From: Clarkia xantiana subsp. parviflora
Taxonomy: Eukaryota; Streptophyta; Magnoliopsida; Myrtales; Onagraceae
Direction: 5' to 3'
Length of the DNA: 64,000 nt
Assembly (NCBI GenBank): GCA_036873135.1
Contig: JAPTYO010000005.1
Location: 13,928,166-13,992,165, forward strand
Below are positions 31,415 to 41,997 of this stretch, one piece after another. Made by a program: the position numbers and the translations under genes. A model generated the notes under the pieces. That model had not been told where the DNA came from, did no database searches, and saw only the letters and a list, made by a program, of their open reading frames with translations. The first letter of the stretch is position 1; each line of letters opens with the position of its first letter.

Positions 31415-34400
31415 AAATGGCCATAACCGTGGTTTTACACATAGTCAGTGAGTTTCTCTTATCAAAGTCCACTCCGTGAATTGGGCCAGTCCTTACTCAG
31501 TAAGTCGGGTTGTTCGACATTTTCTATCAGCGGTGAGCCTTCTTTCAGGGCTCATCTTATCCTTATGCCCCTGTGTTTAGCAGGTAAATCAACTAAAGAC
31601 TATAATGGCTTTCATTTAGGCGATCTCTCTAATTTATTATCTCTTTCCATTTCTCCACTTGAGGTCTTTCCAATGCTTGCCAATAGTTTGAGCGGGTTTT
31701 TCACCTTGCTCAATGGTATACTTGCCTTTGACTTGTCTAGGCATTATGAGTCCAACTTATTAGTCTGATCTTTTCTCCCACTCGGAATAACGATTCTTAT
31801 CGTAGCATTATTTCTATTGGGAATAATCCTCCCACTCGGAACAATGTTTCTTATCGGAGCATCGTCTCTGTTGGGAACAACAGCAGTGCTAGAACCATGA
31901 CCTATTACTTTCCTATTACAACCTCTTTGTCTCGGGGTTTTACTTTCAAGATGCATTCCTTGATCACTAGGATCTGGAACCAAGTATGGTTGGATCACTC
32001 CCACTAGGAACAATGGGTAATATAGGTAGTTGTGTCATTCCTGGTTCAGCAATTTTGACCATCAGGTTCGACTTGATTCGTCCCAACAACAACAGTGATT
32101 ACTTGTGGTAGGGCTTGTTCCTCCCACTGAATTTATTATGAAAATGTTCCCATTCTCATTTACCATGTCAATCACTTGAGTTGCTGGTTCAAATCTCTCC
32201 CACTCGAATTAAGTGGGACCTGATTGTCATAATTATTCTGCTACGTTTTGATCATGACTATGTTGATTGAAATTGTTCTTACATTTGGAAAATTCGCCCT
32301 CTTAGTGATGTAATGTCTCATGTTCGACCACGGTACCATTTAACAATACAAGCTGTAAACAGGTGTTTTCTAAGAGTAACTGACGTACTCTTATCCTCAA
32401 TACGTGTTTTGTTGCGCAAATTTCGCATGGTGATACAATTTAACTCATTATCACTCATCAACTATAATGGCGTCGTACCTTACCGATATTAATTGAAACG
32501 TAGTTTTACATTTATGTGAATCATCTTTCATCATCCCATAGGGAACTTCTGATAGAATGACTCCAACATTATGCATATATAAACTGTGCTTCTTGAAGTT
32601 TGTCATTTAACTTGAATGCCTAGCCTGACTTATCGTTCAAGGCTTACGGAAGGAAAATTGTTTAACCGACTTCATCCTTCTTCGTTTGCTAACTTATCTC
32701 AGAGAGTTTATCCCATCTCTGAACTGAGCAATTCAGTTTTTCACCCTATGCGTCAGTTGATACTTTTACAAGGTCGTGGTAGCTTCCGAAGCCTACTTCT
32801 TACAGATGTAAATGTTATCAATAAGTTGTTTCCGAAGGAATGCAAACAAAAATTCAGCACATCATCATTCAAACACTTCATTGTTAAACTCATTTTATGA
32901 AACGATGTGTTCCGTCTATCAAGGTCCACTTGCGCAAACGTAATTTACTCTGGGGTTTTAACCCTTGATTAAATAGTTTCATTTCTGAATTTAATTCAAT
33001 TTAATCCAATCGGTTTCAAACATGATCATAATTACAGTTTATTTCATTCAGTGGAGTAATAATAATAAAATAGATACTATATCTTTCAATCTAGCTACGC
33101 AATCGATGTGTATGTTCGGTTCAGTTATCCCGACTGAGATGACGGAGTACGTGAATCATTTCGTTTTATTTGACAAATTTTACCTGACCGAAATTTCGTT
33201 TCAGATCGATCCCTCTCAACCGGGTCGATTAATTTTGACAAGTAGATCACATTTCGAATCGAACGGAAACTACTTTATTCAACAAATCTGAATCTTGAAA
33301 TAACCAAAATTTTAGTAACTCAAACGAACGATAAATGACAATGGTAGAGTTCCTGATTTGAAGATCGTGTATTTGATCCATGATTGTCACATAGATAGTC
33401 GAGAACTTTAAGTCATATTGAACATCACGTCTGAGTAAATTCACAAGTGAATCACGTAAAATGATCTGTGTCTGTGTAAAACATTTTACTCCTTCACACA
33501 CATGGCCTACGAGGCGTACTTTAGACGCACTTTATCAATCATGGTTTAACCCACCGGATTATCGTATAAGACCTTTATGGTCCATTTCTCACTATAATAT
33601 GCGGATCATGGTTGAATTCTTTAGAACCTAGTATGGTGACCAGAGAAGGTTTCCCTTTTACTGTTGTGGTTACTGTACTTGATTAGGCTCAAGGTCATTC
33701 AGTCCTGTCAATATCATACAACCATATACATCTTTTCCATGTTGATCTTTCATTCTGAAGATCCGATGCGGGTTTTACGCCAACATCCATGAAAAGAGAG
33801 AAGACCATCACATTCAACCGAAACATTTCTTGCTTTTGCATCCTTGCTTCCACCGTAGTGGATGCAAAGGAATATCAAGCCGTAACATTATTTGATCGCT
33901 GTTGAAGTCTTCTTCAACCCCTTCCGACCAAGGTTGAATGTATCACCGCATACGCGTTGAGATCGTCAAAGAACCTACTCCTATTCTTGGTTGAACAAGT
34001 TATTACATTCGATTCACATTGTCAAAATCATACAGACTACCATATTCATCTGTAGTGTTCCTCTCCACTTTTCGGAATCGTAGTAGAGAGTTCAACACGT
34101 ACTCTATTTATTCATCATTATTCATACCATCAAGATTGCGAGGAATATCGAATCACACTAATCCAAGAAATTCATACTAACACATCGATGATTATGCAAA
34201 TCAGGGAGACAATGACATTTTGAGAAAGAATTGCATACATCAAATATCTATTAAGATAGAGTCTGACATATAGTGATTCCTCATTCAGCTAAACCAACCG
34301 ATCACCAGTAAACCATTAGAAGATGGTTGTGAAAGAATTCACACTATCGTCGTCTTCTATCCAATAGATCAGTCTGTTAAAAACGGTTTAAATCACAAAT

Positions 34401-34860
34401 TACCGGAACAGGAATTTTAAAATAAGCATACTGGATCTTGGCTTTCCCAAGGCCCTTTTAGTTTTGGAAAAATCATTATGATGAATTCACTCATGCATAC
34501 ACAATTCTACAATCCATGCAAATTATCATATGCTAATAACATTCATCATACTTACGCGTCATGCGTCTAATGTTCCGAGGAACTCATGCTTGCATTTATA
34601 ATTTTACTTTTAAGTATTATCAAACGCAACTACATCCTTAACATTCTAGCATACGTGTCAAACATGTAACATCCACATCAATCATACATATTTGGTGACT
34701 GGTTTTCGGTTTTAAAATAATTTTAAACATTAGGGGCTGATTTTCAATTCATGCTTATATTCAATCACGCAAGCTTCTAGACATAAATCCTAGGCATTTT
34801 CAACCATCACAACATGTCTATTCTATTGCGCATACCATATATTTAACCAGGGCTCTGCCC
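31415..34860 (-). mobile_element. Decayed Copia interior (pol linker, gag region)
   Basis: Minus-strand continuation of the element with its LTR at 36640-37239. 32013-31744 resembles the polar linker between integrase and RT. About 34300-33250 aligns with the leader and gag part of the plus-strand blocks and with 56744-59637. No intact domain is left and I could not find the integrase core. An 84-residue frame (33501-33250) is shared with 58169-58366. Confidence 0.6.
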
Positions 34861-36600
34861 ACAACATGTAATATCCAGCTAGCTTGACTCAGTCAAGACA
34901 ACAGTTCTAATCATGCATAAATATATATTGAATGATAAGCAACTGCAACTAAGCCCACCAATTTAACCAGTCCCAAAAACATGTATCTCCGAAATCCATC
35001 TCCATAATCGAAACAAGGCATAAAGATTAGCAACCCTATGAGCACTGTGTAGTCCATTTCGAGGTTAAAAAACATTTGGATTTTAAAACATGACCTCCCT
35101 ATTTTAATTGACTTGAATTTGGTTTAGAAAACATTGTTCGGTTCAGTCAATTTCAGTCGGTTTTGGTCCGGTTCGGTCCGGTTCAGAATATCCGGTTCGG
35201 TCCAGCAAAAATCCGGTTCAGTTCGGTCAGGTTTTAAATTTAAAAACTGTTTAGGTCCGAACCGGTCCAAGAAAATAGGGTTCGGCTCGGTTCAACACTC
35301 AAAACCGGTTCGGTTAGATCCACTTAATTACCCCGGTCCGACCCTCCGAATAGGTCGAACATATTGAGAAAATCTGGTTCGTTTTTAATTCGTTCTGGTT
35401 TAACACATTGGACCGGCCCAATAATTAAAATTTAAAAGGTTGGGCCGAAATGTTTACTTGTGGCCCAAGTAGGGTTTTAAATCCATTAAAAAAAATATTA
35501 AACTTAGCCACCAAGTAACATTAACTATTTAAAATAGTTTCCAGTATTAAAATATATACATATATATTTCGGCACTAGCAAACATATAAATATATATTTA
35601 TTGCTAAGATTCTATCTTTAAGATTAAATCAATCAACTATATATATATATATATAAATTTCGGCATAACATATAATATATATTTTATTTATTGTCAATAT
35701 CTTTAATTTTTTTTTTTTGCCAAGAAATTCATTCATTCAATCATAATGCAAATGTTCAAGGGAGGATAAATTCCCGATCCTTTGTAAGTAAATCAACAAG
35801 AGAGGGCCGGGGCGCACAGACCCAATTAACATTACACGACCTCTTTCTGGATTGTATAGCAACCCAGTTCGCACATTCGTTTGCTTCTATAGGGATCCTT
35901 GACCAGATGACTCCACGAATACGAGTAGCTCGTTGTCGAAGGTTTTTTGCTTGCGTGGTGATTCGCCAATTGGTCTTGGTTTCTTCGGCCATAATGCTTT
36001 GGATGGTCTCTGACGAGTCCGATTCGATGATGATATCCCTCCATCCTTGGGCAATAACTGACAATATATTTTCTCAATCTTTTAGGTAACTAAATCTATC
36101 AATAATATCTTTAACCCTATTTAAATATTTAGATTTATGATAGTTATATATTTCTATATATTTTAATGTGAATCTATCTTAATGTTCCTAATTATAGATA
36201 TATTGTTACCCTAATTAAAAATAAAAATATGGTAAACAATATAATTTAAAAATCTGGCCGAAATTTATCCCTTGGTGACTAAGAAATTTAAAAAAAAAAA
36301 TATTTACCTTGTAATTCACCTAGAATTTCAGCACAAACACTAAGATTAGGAACAAGTGGTCAAATTTCAAGATCAAATTTTAATAAGATCTACAATCCAA
36401 TTTTTGATTTTGATAAATTTTACCTTTTTCTTGAAGATCATGAACATCAAATAAACCAAGAACATCATGAAAATTTCGGACCACCATTATCATAAAAATT
36501 CAAAAATTTTAAAATTCCTTTAAAAAAAAAAATTCGGTCCGAAAAAAAATTTAAAATTTCAAGAACACCAATTTATCAAAATCATGAACTCCTAACACAG
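34861..36600 (-). mobile_element. Copia leader region, minus strand
   Basis: Aligns with 1700-3060 inverted: the phrases for CTTGGTGGCTAAG and ATTTCGGCC occur in both. 35100-35350 is a run of imperfect GGTTCGGT repeats, diverged from the CGGGTCGGGT region near 2590. No gene is supported; the open frame at 35134-35367 is repeat-derived. A LINE fragment interrupts it at 35695-36075. Confidence 0.55.
35695..36075 (-). mobile_element. LINE-type RNase H fragment with poly-A end
   Basis: The minus-strand frame 36064-35756 (102 aa) resembles the RNase H-like domain (RVT_3) of plant non-LTR elements and related proteins: IIIESDSSETIQSI, then RIPIEANECANWVA. On the minus strand it ends TGAATTTCTTGGC followed by a run of 12 A residues, as for a 5'-truncated retrocopy. 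It interrupts the Copia leader. CAATAT on both sides is a possible short target duplicate, but the site is AT-rich and this is weak. Confidence 0.65.
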
Positions 36601-36652
36601 GCTCTGATACCATTGCTAGATTGCAGGCTCTGATACCATTGCTAGATTGCGG
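36601..36652 (-). repeat. Duplicated LTR/PBS junction
   Basis: A unit of 26 bp made of the last bases of the LTR (GCAATCTAGCA) and the PBS TGGTATCAGAGC occurs twice in a row. The outer copy (36638-36627) abuts the LTR and the inner one (36612-36601) leads into the element. Confidence 0.8.
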
Positions 36653-37239
36653 GGAGTACTCACTACGGACTATAAACAAGGTACATACTAGTAATATCAA
36701 TTACACAACAGAAGTTTCACACATACCTTTAAGGTGGTCCGTAGACCCAAGATGTTCTAGATAAGGAGTTCACGATCCTCCGGCCGGGACCCGTAGAGGT
36801 TCTTGTTAGAGAAGCCCTACGTGGTGCAGCTCCACAGCAAAGCCTCTGATCTATTCTTGGCATAGGGTCAGATCTCTGGATAGTTTGCTCGAAAGCAATT
36901 TGGCACACCTTTGGTGAGGTAAGGGTTCGACTGAACTAGTGTGGTGTGGGATGAGGGTTTTTCTCTCTAAAACTCCCTTGTGAGGGAATTATGATTAACC
37001 CTAAAATATTCCCCAACACCTCTTATTTATAGAAGGAGTAAAGTGGACAAAAGTCCACTTTGCTCTCACTATAAGTTTCCGCCGGCCTATAGTATAGGGA
37101 GGCCCAATTTTGGGCCTCTCATGTCAATTAGGATTTGGGTCTAGCCCAATTATACTAATGTGACATTTACCCAAGTTCATTAGGTAAACTATACATATTA
37201 TGAGCTACCAATTACGGCACCCATCACCATATGCTTACA
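36640..37239 (-). repeat. Full-length Copia LTR (600 bp)
   Basis: Minus strand starts TGTAAGCATATGG at 37239 and ends ATCTAGCA at 36640 next to the PBS. It contains CTATAAATAAG (about 37032-37022) as the TATA box. Its first 110 nt match the truncated stubs at 1580 and 26122. No complete second LTR of this element was found in the window. Confidence 0.8.
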
Positions 37240-37240
37240 C

Positions 37241-37430
37241 CTCTTCCCTACAGATATTTCCCGTAGGCAAAGTTTCCCGACCGATTTTGCCTGTTAGTAA
37301 CGTTTCAAATCGAGTTCCGACTATCGATTCTCCTACAAGCCATATCTGACGGAAAACTGACGTAACAGGCCATCTCCGTTAGGTCTCCGACTGATTTCGA
37401 CTCTAGGAAAAACACTATTTTTTTGTAGTG
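37241..37430. mobile_element. CACTA-like transposon terminus
   Basis: Ends TTTTTTTGTAGTG at 37430; its complement CACTACAAAAAAATAGTG resembles CACTA (En/Spm) terminal inverted repeats. The inner side holds short CCGAC-type motifs, as in CACTA subterminal repeats. The other end may be the CCCTACAG near 37246, giving a fragment of about 190 bp, but this is not certain. Confidence 0.45.
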
Positions 37431-37628
37431 ACAGAAGAAATGGAAATGTGATAACACGGGAGTACATTTTGAAAACTGGACGACAACAATATATAGTAGA
37501 TGGAATTGAATCATTAGGAAGTTATTATAAGTGGTTTATTTTTCCTGCACACTTACTGAGAAAATTAAGAAAGCATAAGAAAGAAGATCCAAATACATAC
37601 AAATTAACTATTTCCTCTAACATGAGCT
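37431..37628 (-). other. 3' flank of the F-box gene
   Basis: AT-rich, no separate gene; presumably the 3' untranslated region and termination region of the F-box gene. No clear poly-A signal stood out by eye. Confidence 0.35.
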
Positions 37629-38807
37629 TCAGTAAGCTAGGTCTCCTGTTGGGAAGGGAGAAACAAAACTCTCCACATACATATGAGGAGTGACGAGATT
37701 GTCGAAGCTAGCAAGTCGGGATGAGTTGTCGTGCATTGAATACAAACACAGGAAATGCTTTTCCCTACCATATGATTTATAATCATCAAACAAATGAAAC
37801 ACAAGTTTGCCATCACTTGTACCGCCCACTGCATATTTCAAGCATTCTCTACCTTGATAGCACTTCAGATCATCACTTAACTCTCTCCACAATTTACCAC
37901 CCTTGAATATCCAACACTTTGATGTGTCCACCTCGCAGTTCCCTGGGTAAACAAATAGACATCCTCCTAATACGGCTAAACTTGCATAAACTCCCTCATG
38001 CTCAATGTCTTTCGGCAACGGTGGAATATTCACCTTAAACTTCTCATCTGAAAGATCAAATGACCAAATATTTGTTGCAGGTGCAGCCAACCAATGAAAA
38101 TAACCATTGAGATAAACACCTCCACCTGAAGGTGTGTACTCATGACATTTTCCTAAGCTTCTCCACAATTTGTCTTTTTTCAAAGAAAATATCATCACCT
38201 CACTTCCTCCTCTACCACCACCAAAACAAACCGCTAGTATCTTATAATCATTACTCCCAGGATCATACCCAAATCCCACAATCCAAAATGGAGAACAAAA
38301 AGAACTAGTAGGGGCTGGTATTTGTTTGAATTCCCCAGTGGTTGGATTCCATATGACTATGGTGTGATTATTATTACCAGTATCATAACACAAGCACACC
38401 AAACCATCACACGAACCGTGAATGCGGATACTTACAATTGACGAAGACTGTGGCAAACTAAACCTGCCTGGGCAATCGAGTAAATCTTGTGCAACTTCCT
38501 CTTCAAACTTGGATTCCTCCTCATAGTTGAAGGATTTCAGTGCAAACTCGTGAGGCTTCCCTACTATAAGAAGAAGTCTCTGGGACTGGGAGGAGGAGTT
38601 AGGGTTTTCCAATCTACTTCGTCTACTGAGGTGGGCTCTTGCAAAATGAGAATTCGAGATACGAGAGCGCCAGGTTTTGCATACGGATTTGAATCGGATC
38701 AACGACTTGACGGGGAGTCTCAGTAGAATATCCTCCATTATACACTCCACCACTATATCCCCAGCTGCCAAACTGAATTCAACTCCATTCATCATCTCTT
38801 CCTTCAT
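37629..38807 (-). CDS. F-box protein with FBA_1-type kelch-like domain (392 aa)
   Basis: The only apparently intact host gene. Residues about 18-60 form an F-box (IMEDILLRLPVKSLIRFKSV, then CKTWRS), which binds SKP1 in SCF ubiquitin ligases. Residues about 110-330 match the F-box-associated type 1 region: GLVCLCY, IWNPTTGEFKQIP, GFGYDPGSNDYK, a W-R-S-L-G motif, NGYFHWLA, and IPPLP. That region would choose the substrate; the target cannot be told from sequence. Length is typical for this large plant family (about 350-420 aa). The start at 38807 is the first Met after a 5' leader intron; MM at residues 5-6 is an alternative. No stop or frameshift is seen. It is flanked by transposon remnants but not inside one. 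Confidence 0.9.
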   Translation of the reverse strand: MKEEMMNGVEFSLAAGDIVVECIMEDILLRLPVKSLIRFKSVCKTWRSRISNSHFARAHLSRRSRLENPNSSSQSQRLLLIVGKPHEFALKSFNYEEESKFEEEVAQDLLDCPGRFSLPQSSSIVSIRIHGSCDGLVCLCYDTGNNNHTIVIWNPTTGEFKQIPAPTSSFCSPFWIVGFGYDPGSNDYKILAVCFGGGRGGSEVMIFSLKKDKLWRSLGKCHEYTPSGGGVYLNGYFHWLAAPATNIWSFDLSDEKFKVNIPPLPKDIEHEGVYASLAVLGGCLFVYPGNCEVDTSKCWIFKGGKLWRELSDDLKCYQGRECLKYAVGGTSDGKLVFHLFDDYKSYGREKHFLCLYSMHDNSSRLASFDNLVTPHMYVESFVSPFPTGDLAY

Positions 38808-39060
38808 AGCATGCCACCCTATTCATCATTCACAGATAACAACGATGATGACATTAGCTAACTACAACCTAACCATACCACTGATGCAATCACCACCCAA
38901 GTCAATCTAGCTAAATGGAGAGTAATTATTATTAATTAACAACAAAAATACAAACTTACCTTGCTTTTCTCTCTCAAACAAATATCACTCCATCATTCCC
39001 TCCCTCCAACCGGTGTGTGATTCGTGAAAATGACCAATCTATGTATCATATTTATAAACC
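38808..39060 (-). promoter_or_regulatory. F-box gene promoter and 5' leader with intron
   Basis: Minus strand: TTTATAAATATG (39058-39047) is a good TATA box. About 90 nt on, GCAAG/GTAAGT (38960/38959) and GATGAATAG/GGTGG (38819/38818) define a 141-bp leader intron ending 11 nt before the ATG. The intron ends and TATA are read by eye and not confirmed by transcript data. Confidence 0.55.
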
Positions 39061-40369
39061 AGGGTATTTTGAATTTCATCGTAGAATTTGCAACTCTGTT
39101 CAATTGCGGCGGTTCAACCTTTTATATATTATATATTAAAGAGGGTTTGAATTTATTCTCTCTTCAATTTTGACGACTTTAAAATATACTAAACGGGTTT
39201 GAATTCAACTTTGGGAAGTTTGGATGGATTTAAATGCCGGTAAAAACACACAGTGTGGCAGTTAGCTTAAAAGGAAACATATAACGCCAAATGATGACAC
39301 ATCCATATAAATAGTATCACCAAATATCATACTAAGAAAATAAAGATCCCAAACAGTATGATACTAAGAAAATAAAGATCCCAAACAAAAATTAATAGAT
39401 TGCTGAGAAAGACCAGATCTGATTCAGCAAGACGATTAAAACCGTTAAGAAGAACTGTGTCAAGCAATACCAAAAAAGCACAAATACGATAAAATCACAG
39501 ACAATCCAATTAACAAATAATAAAAACCACATTGGGGGTCGAGAATGGTAGAGGTTACTCCGAGGTAAATAAGGCCAAATACTAAGCTACAAATGCATCC
39601 ATGAACATGGAACATCGAGGGAATAATGCTCCCTAGCGCTGCCGAAAAAATTCAGATTCACTCAAGGAGAAGTAGTATATAAGGGATCCATACGGTCATA
39701 ACCATATCTATATCCTAAGTTGTGATTTTTTTTTAACTTTTTTTTTTTTTTGAAAATGGACCAGTGATTTTGTAGAATTTGGTCCAAAACTGGAAGGTAT
39801 AAATAGTATAAGTAGTGGCCAGTACCATAAATAAAACCTAGCGGAGACCCAGGTAGCGACCTAGTCGAAGTTGTCGTTGGTGGTGATTTACTCTAAGATA
39901 ACGGTTCATCGACCCAAGGCCAAGTGTTGCTCCTACAAGTCGAAATGGCGGGTTAATCACTCGATCAAAGGCCCAAGTTACAACATGGCAAATGGAGGGC
40001 CCAAAATGCTGCTGCAGATGCAAGAATGTCCAGGGACACTCAAGTCAATTAGCATTCAATACTAATCCGCCCAAGAACCAACCAACCTTGAGACTTGAGT
40101 TCTGAATTGATTTGCTTATGTTTTCTAGTATTTACTTTCCAATAAAGGTTTCTCCCCAAGCATGAGTTAGCCAATTCAAATTTTGTTTTTTGTTGTAAAG
40201 AGCATTATATAAGCTCTACCATTATGTTTTTTTTTTCCCAGCAGCTTTGATAAAGGAAATTATTGCCTTTGTGCACCCCCTTCTTATATAAGCAATCTGA
40301 TTATTTAGTGGCGAAACCTATCCAATTCTTATCCCTCATCCTTGAGTGTGGAGAATCAAACCTGGACGT
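39061..40369. other. Intergenic sequence upstream of the F-box gene
   Basis: No supported gene. Contains a short tandem duplication (about 39330-39385, unit with ACTAAGAAAATAAAGATCCC) and a T run near 39730-39750. The moderately GC-rich segment at 39830-40060 has short frames on both strands that I do not recognise. Confidence 0.4.
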
Positions 40370-41103
40370 CCCTACAAGAAAAATCGGTTTTACCTACAGC
40401 AAAATTGCTAACCGAGCCGCCGGTCAGAATTTTTTTTTTTTGGCCGGTCAGGAATCTACTGCCGTATTCTGACCGTATTACATCCGATTCGACCGGAAAA
40501 GTGCCCTTGGCCTTTTACTGACCAATATTTTCGAACTTTTCTCATTTAAACCAACCGGTCGGAATGAAATTAAAAACACTGACTGGCAGTTGACAGTCCT
40601 TGCTCGGAAGGAGACTCCCGTACGTAAATACGACCGATATACACCTCAGCCGTGTCCAAACGATTTTCTTACAGGGCTTTTAATAGGCTGACGATTTTCA
40701 GCCTATTAAACAGTACCTTCAGTGCAGCCCCAGTCAACTTGTTGACACATTCCATGGTTATGCAGACACGTTAATTAACATTATTATTTTAATTTAATTC
40801 CATGGTTATGCAGACACATGTATTAACATTTCCGGGTTGTATGTATTATTTGTCGTGCTTTAACTGCCTGTATAAATTAACATAAGTACAAAGTTGATGA
40901 CATTGTTTCAACGCCGTGTTAACGCACATTTGATCTGTTACTAATCATGCTAAACGACTTGTTTAACCCTACAGAACCGTCAACATAAGGGCAGTAACAA
41001 CACAAAATTCAGTAATGATTGTCTTAACAGAATAAACAAAAACCAAGCATAGTCTAGGAAGAAACATTATCCCTGTTAAGACAAACAAAATAAAGTAATT
41101 TTA
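40370..41103. mobile_element. Second CACTA-like terminus and unassigned sequence
   Basis: CCCTACAAGAAAAATCGG at 40370 resembles a CACTA left end (CACTACAAGAAAA), followed by GACCG/CCGGTC motifs as in subterminal repeats. This would place the element body to the right. No right end was found before the G2 target. A repeat of CCATGGTTATGCAGACAC occurs twice (about 40753 and 40800). Confidence 0.4.
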
Positions 41104-41118
41104 TTCAAGCATCATCGT
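41104..41118 (-). pseudogene. Last codons of the Transposase_32-like gene, cut off by G2
   Basis: Reading minus across the G2 site (one ATCGT counted), the acidic tail ...EEEDVDDDA runs to a TGA at 41108-41106. G2 therefore inserted two codons before the natural stop. Confidence 0.5.
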
Positions 41119-41946
41119 TGATGGATATACGCCCAATTTGAACCCGTTGACTTCCAAACCGTTGTATTTTTATCGTCCCATCACCGATTATAAATCGAAA
41201 CTTCAACCCGGACACTTCGCGAGAACATCGACGGCTCGGACGGGGCCGAAGCGCCCGTCCGGCAGGGACGAACTCACCTAGGTGAGGTTGGGTGGCCACA
41301 CCCGACCTCCCCTAGGGGAGATCGGGTGGACCAACCCGATCTCTCCTAGGAGAGATCGGGTTGGCCAACCCGATCCCTCCTAGGAGGGATGGGGTTGGCC
41401 AACCCCACCCTCCCTAGGAGGGGTTGGGTGCCCTCACCCAACCCCTACCCTTGGAGGTCGGATTTCTCCCCCCCCAAGGGCCCTGACACCACCTTCGGAC
41501 TCCCATGCTCGGTCCACTCCGCCTACCTCCTCCGAATCTTAAGGTCTTAATCACACGCTTAGAGGGTAATTAACTGTGTTTAAAGGTTAACGATGTCATT
41601 AAGCCACCTTAATGACACCGTTGCCTATAAATACCCCACCTTCACAACTCATTTGATCATCTTGGCCATTTGGACATTTTAGCTCTGACATCTCTCTAGC
41701 TTTATCTCTCTAGAAGAATACTGACTTAGGCATCGGAGAGGGTTCACCAGGCACCCCCCCCCCCCCCTCCGTGTCTGGTATTGCCCCTTCTGCAGGGTAG
41801 AAGGAGAGAAGAAGCAAAGGAAGGAAGAAAGGAAAGGAGAAGATAGGCTAAGACAGAGCAACTCAGAAACACCGGATCGCACACATCCCCCGTAAGGAGT
41901 AAGATCAAAGCCGACCCCCCATTGACCTAGATCTCATAACTTAACA
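41119..41946 (+). repeat. G2 5' LTR (828 bp)
   Basis: Starts TGATGGATATACG, ends ACTTAACA. The segment 41280-41450 is a series of CCTAGG-centred inverted repeats (GGGGAGATCGGG, GGAGAGATCGGG, GGAGGGATGGGG with their complements), able to form stacked hairpins. A poly-C run lies at about 41754-41767. Confidence 0.93.
41626..41633 (+). promoter_or_regulatory. TATA box of G2
   Basis: TATAAATA preceded by GCC; same position and context in the G1 LTRs on the minus strand. Transcription would start about 30 nt downstream. Confidence 0.65.
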
Positions 41947-41948
41947 CT

Positions 41949-41964
41949 TGGCGCCGTCTGTAGG
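41949..41964 (+). other. G2 primer-binding site
   Basis: TGGCGCCGTCTGTAGG begins two bases after the LTR, the same position and type as in G1. Confidence 0.7.
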
Positions 41965-41997
41965 CTTCGAACAGAAAGCCTGGCTATTACACGAGCT

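Noticed and set aside
32616..32900. 94-aa plus-strand frame in decayed Copia
   Set aside because: Antisense to the element, no recognisable domain, and the related copy near 58860-59040 is interrupted.
35134..35367. 77-aa plus-strand frame
   Set aside because: Made of imperfect GGTTCGGT repeats in the Copia leader; other copies of the leader do not keep it.
37241..40400. F-box gene captured inside a CACTA transposon
   Set aside because: The terminus at 37430 is a right end (body to the left) and that at 40370 a left end (body to the right), so the gene lies between elements, not within one.
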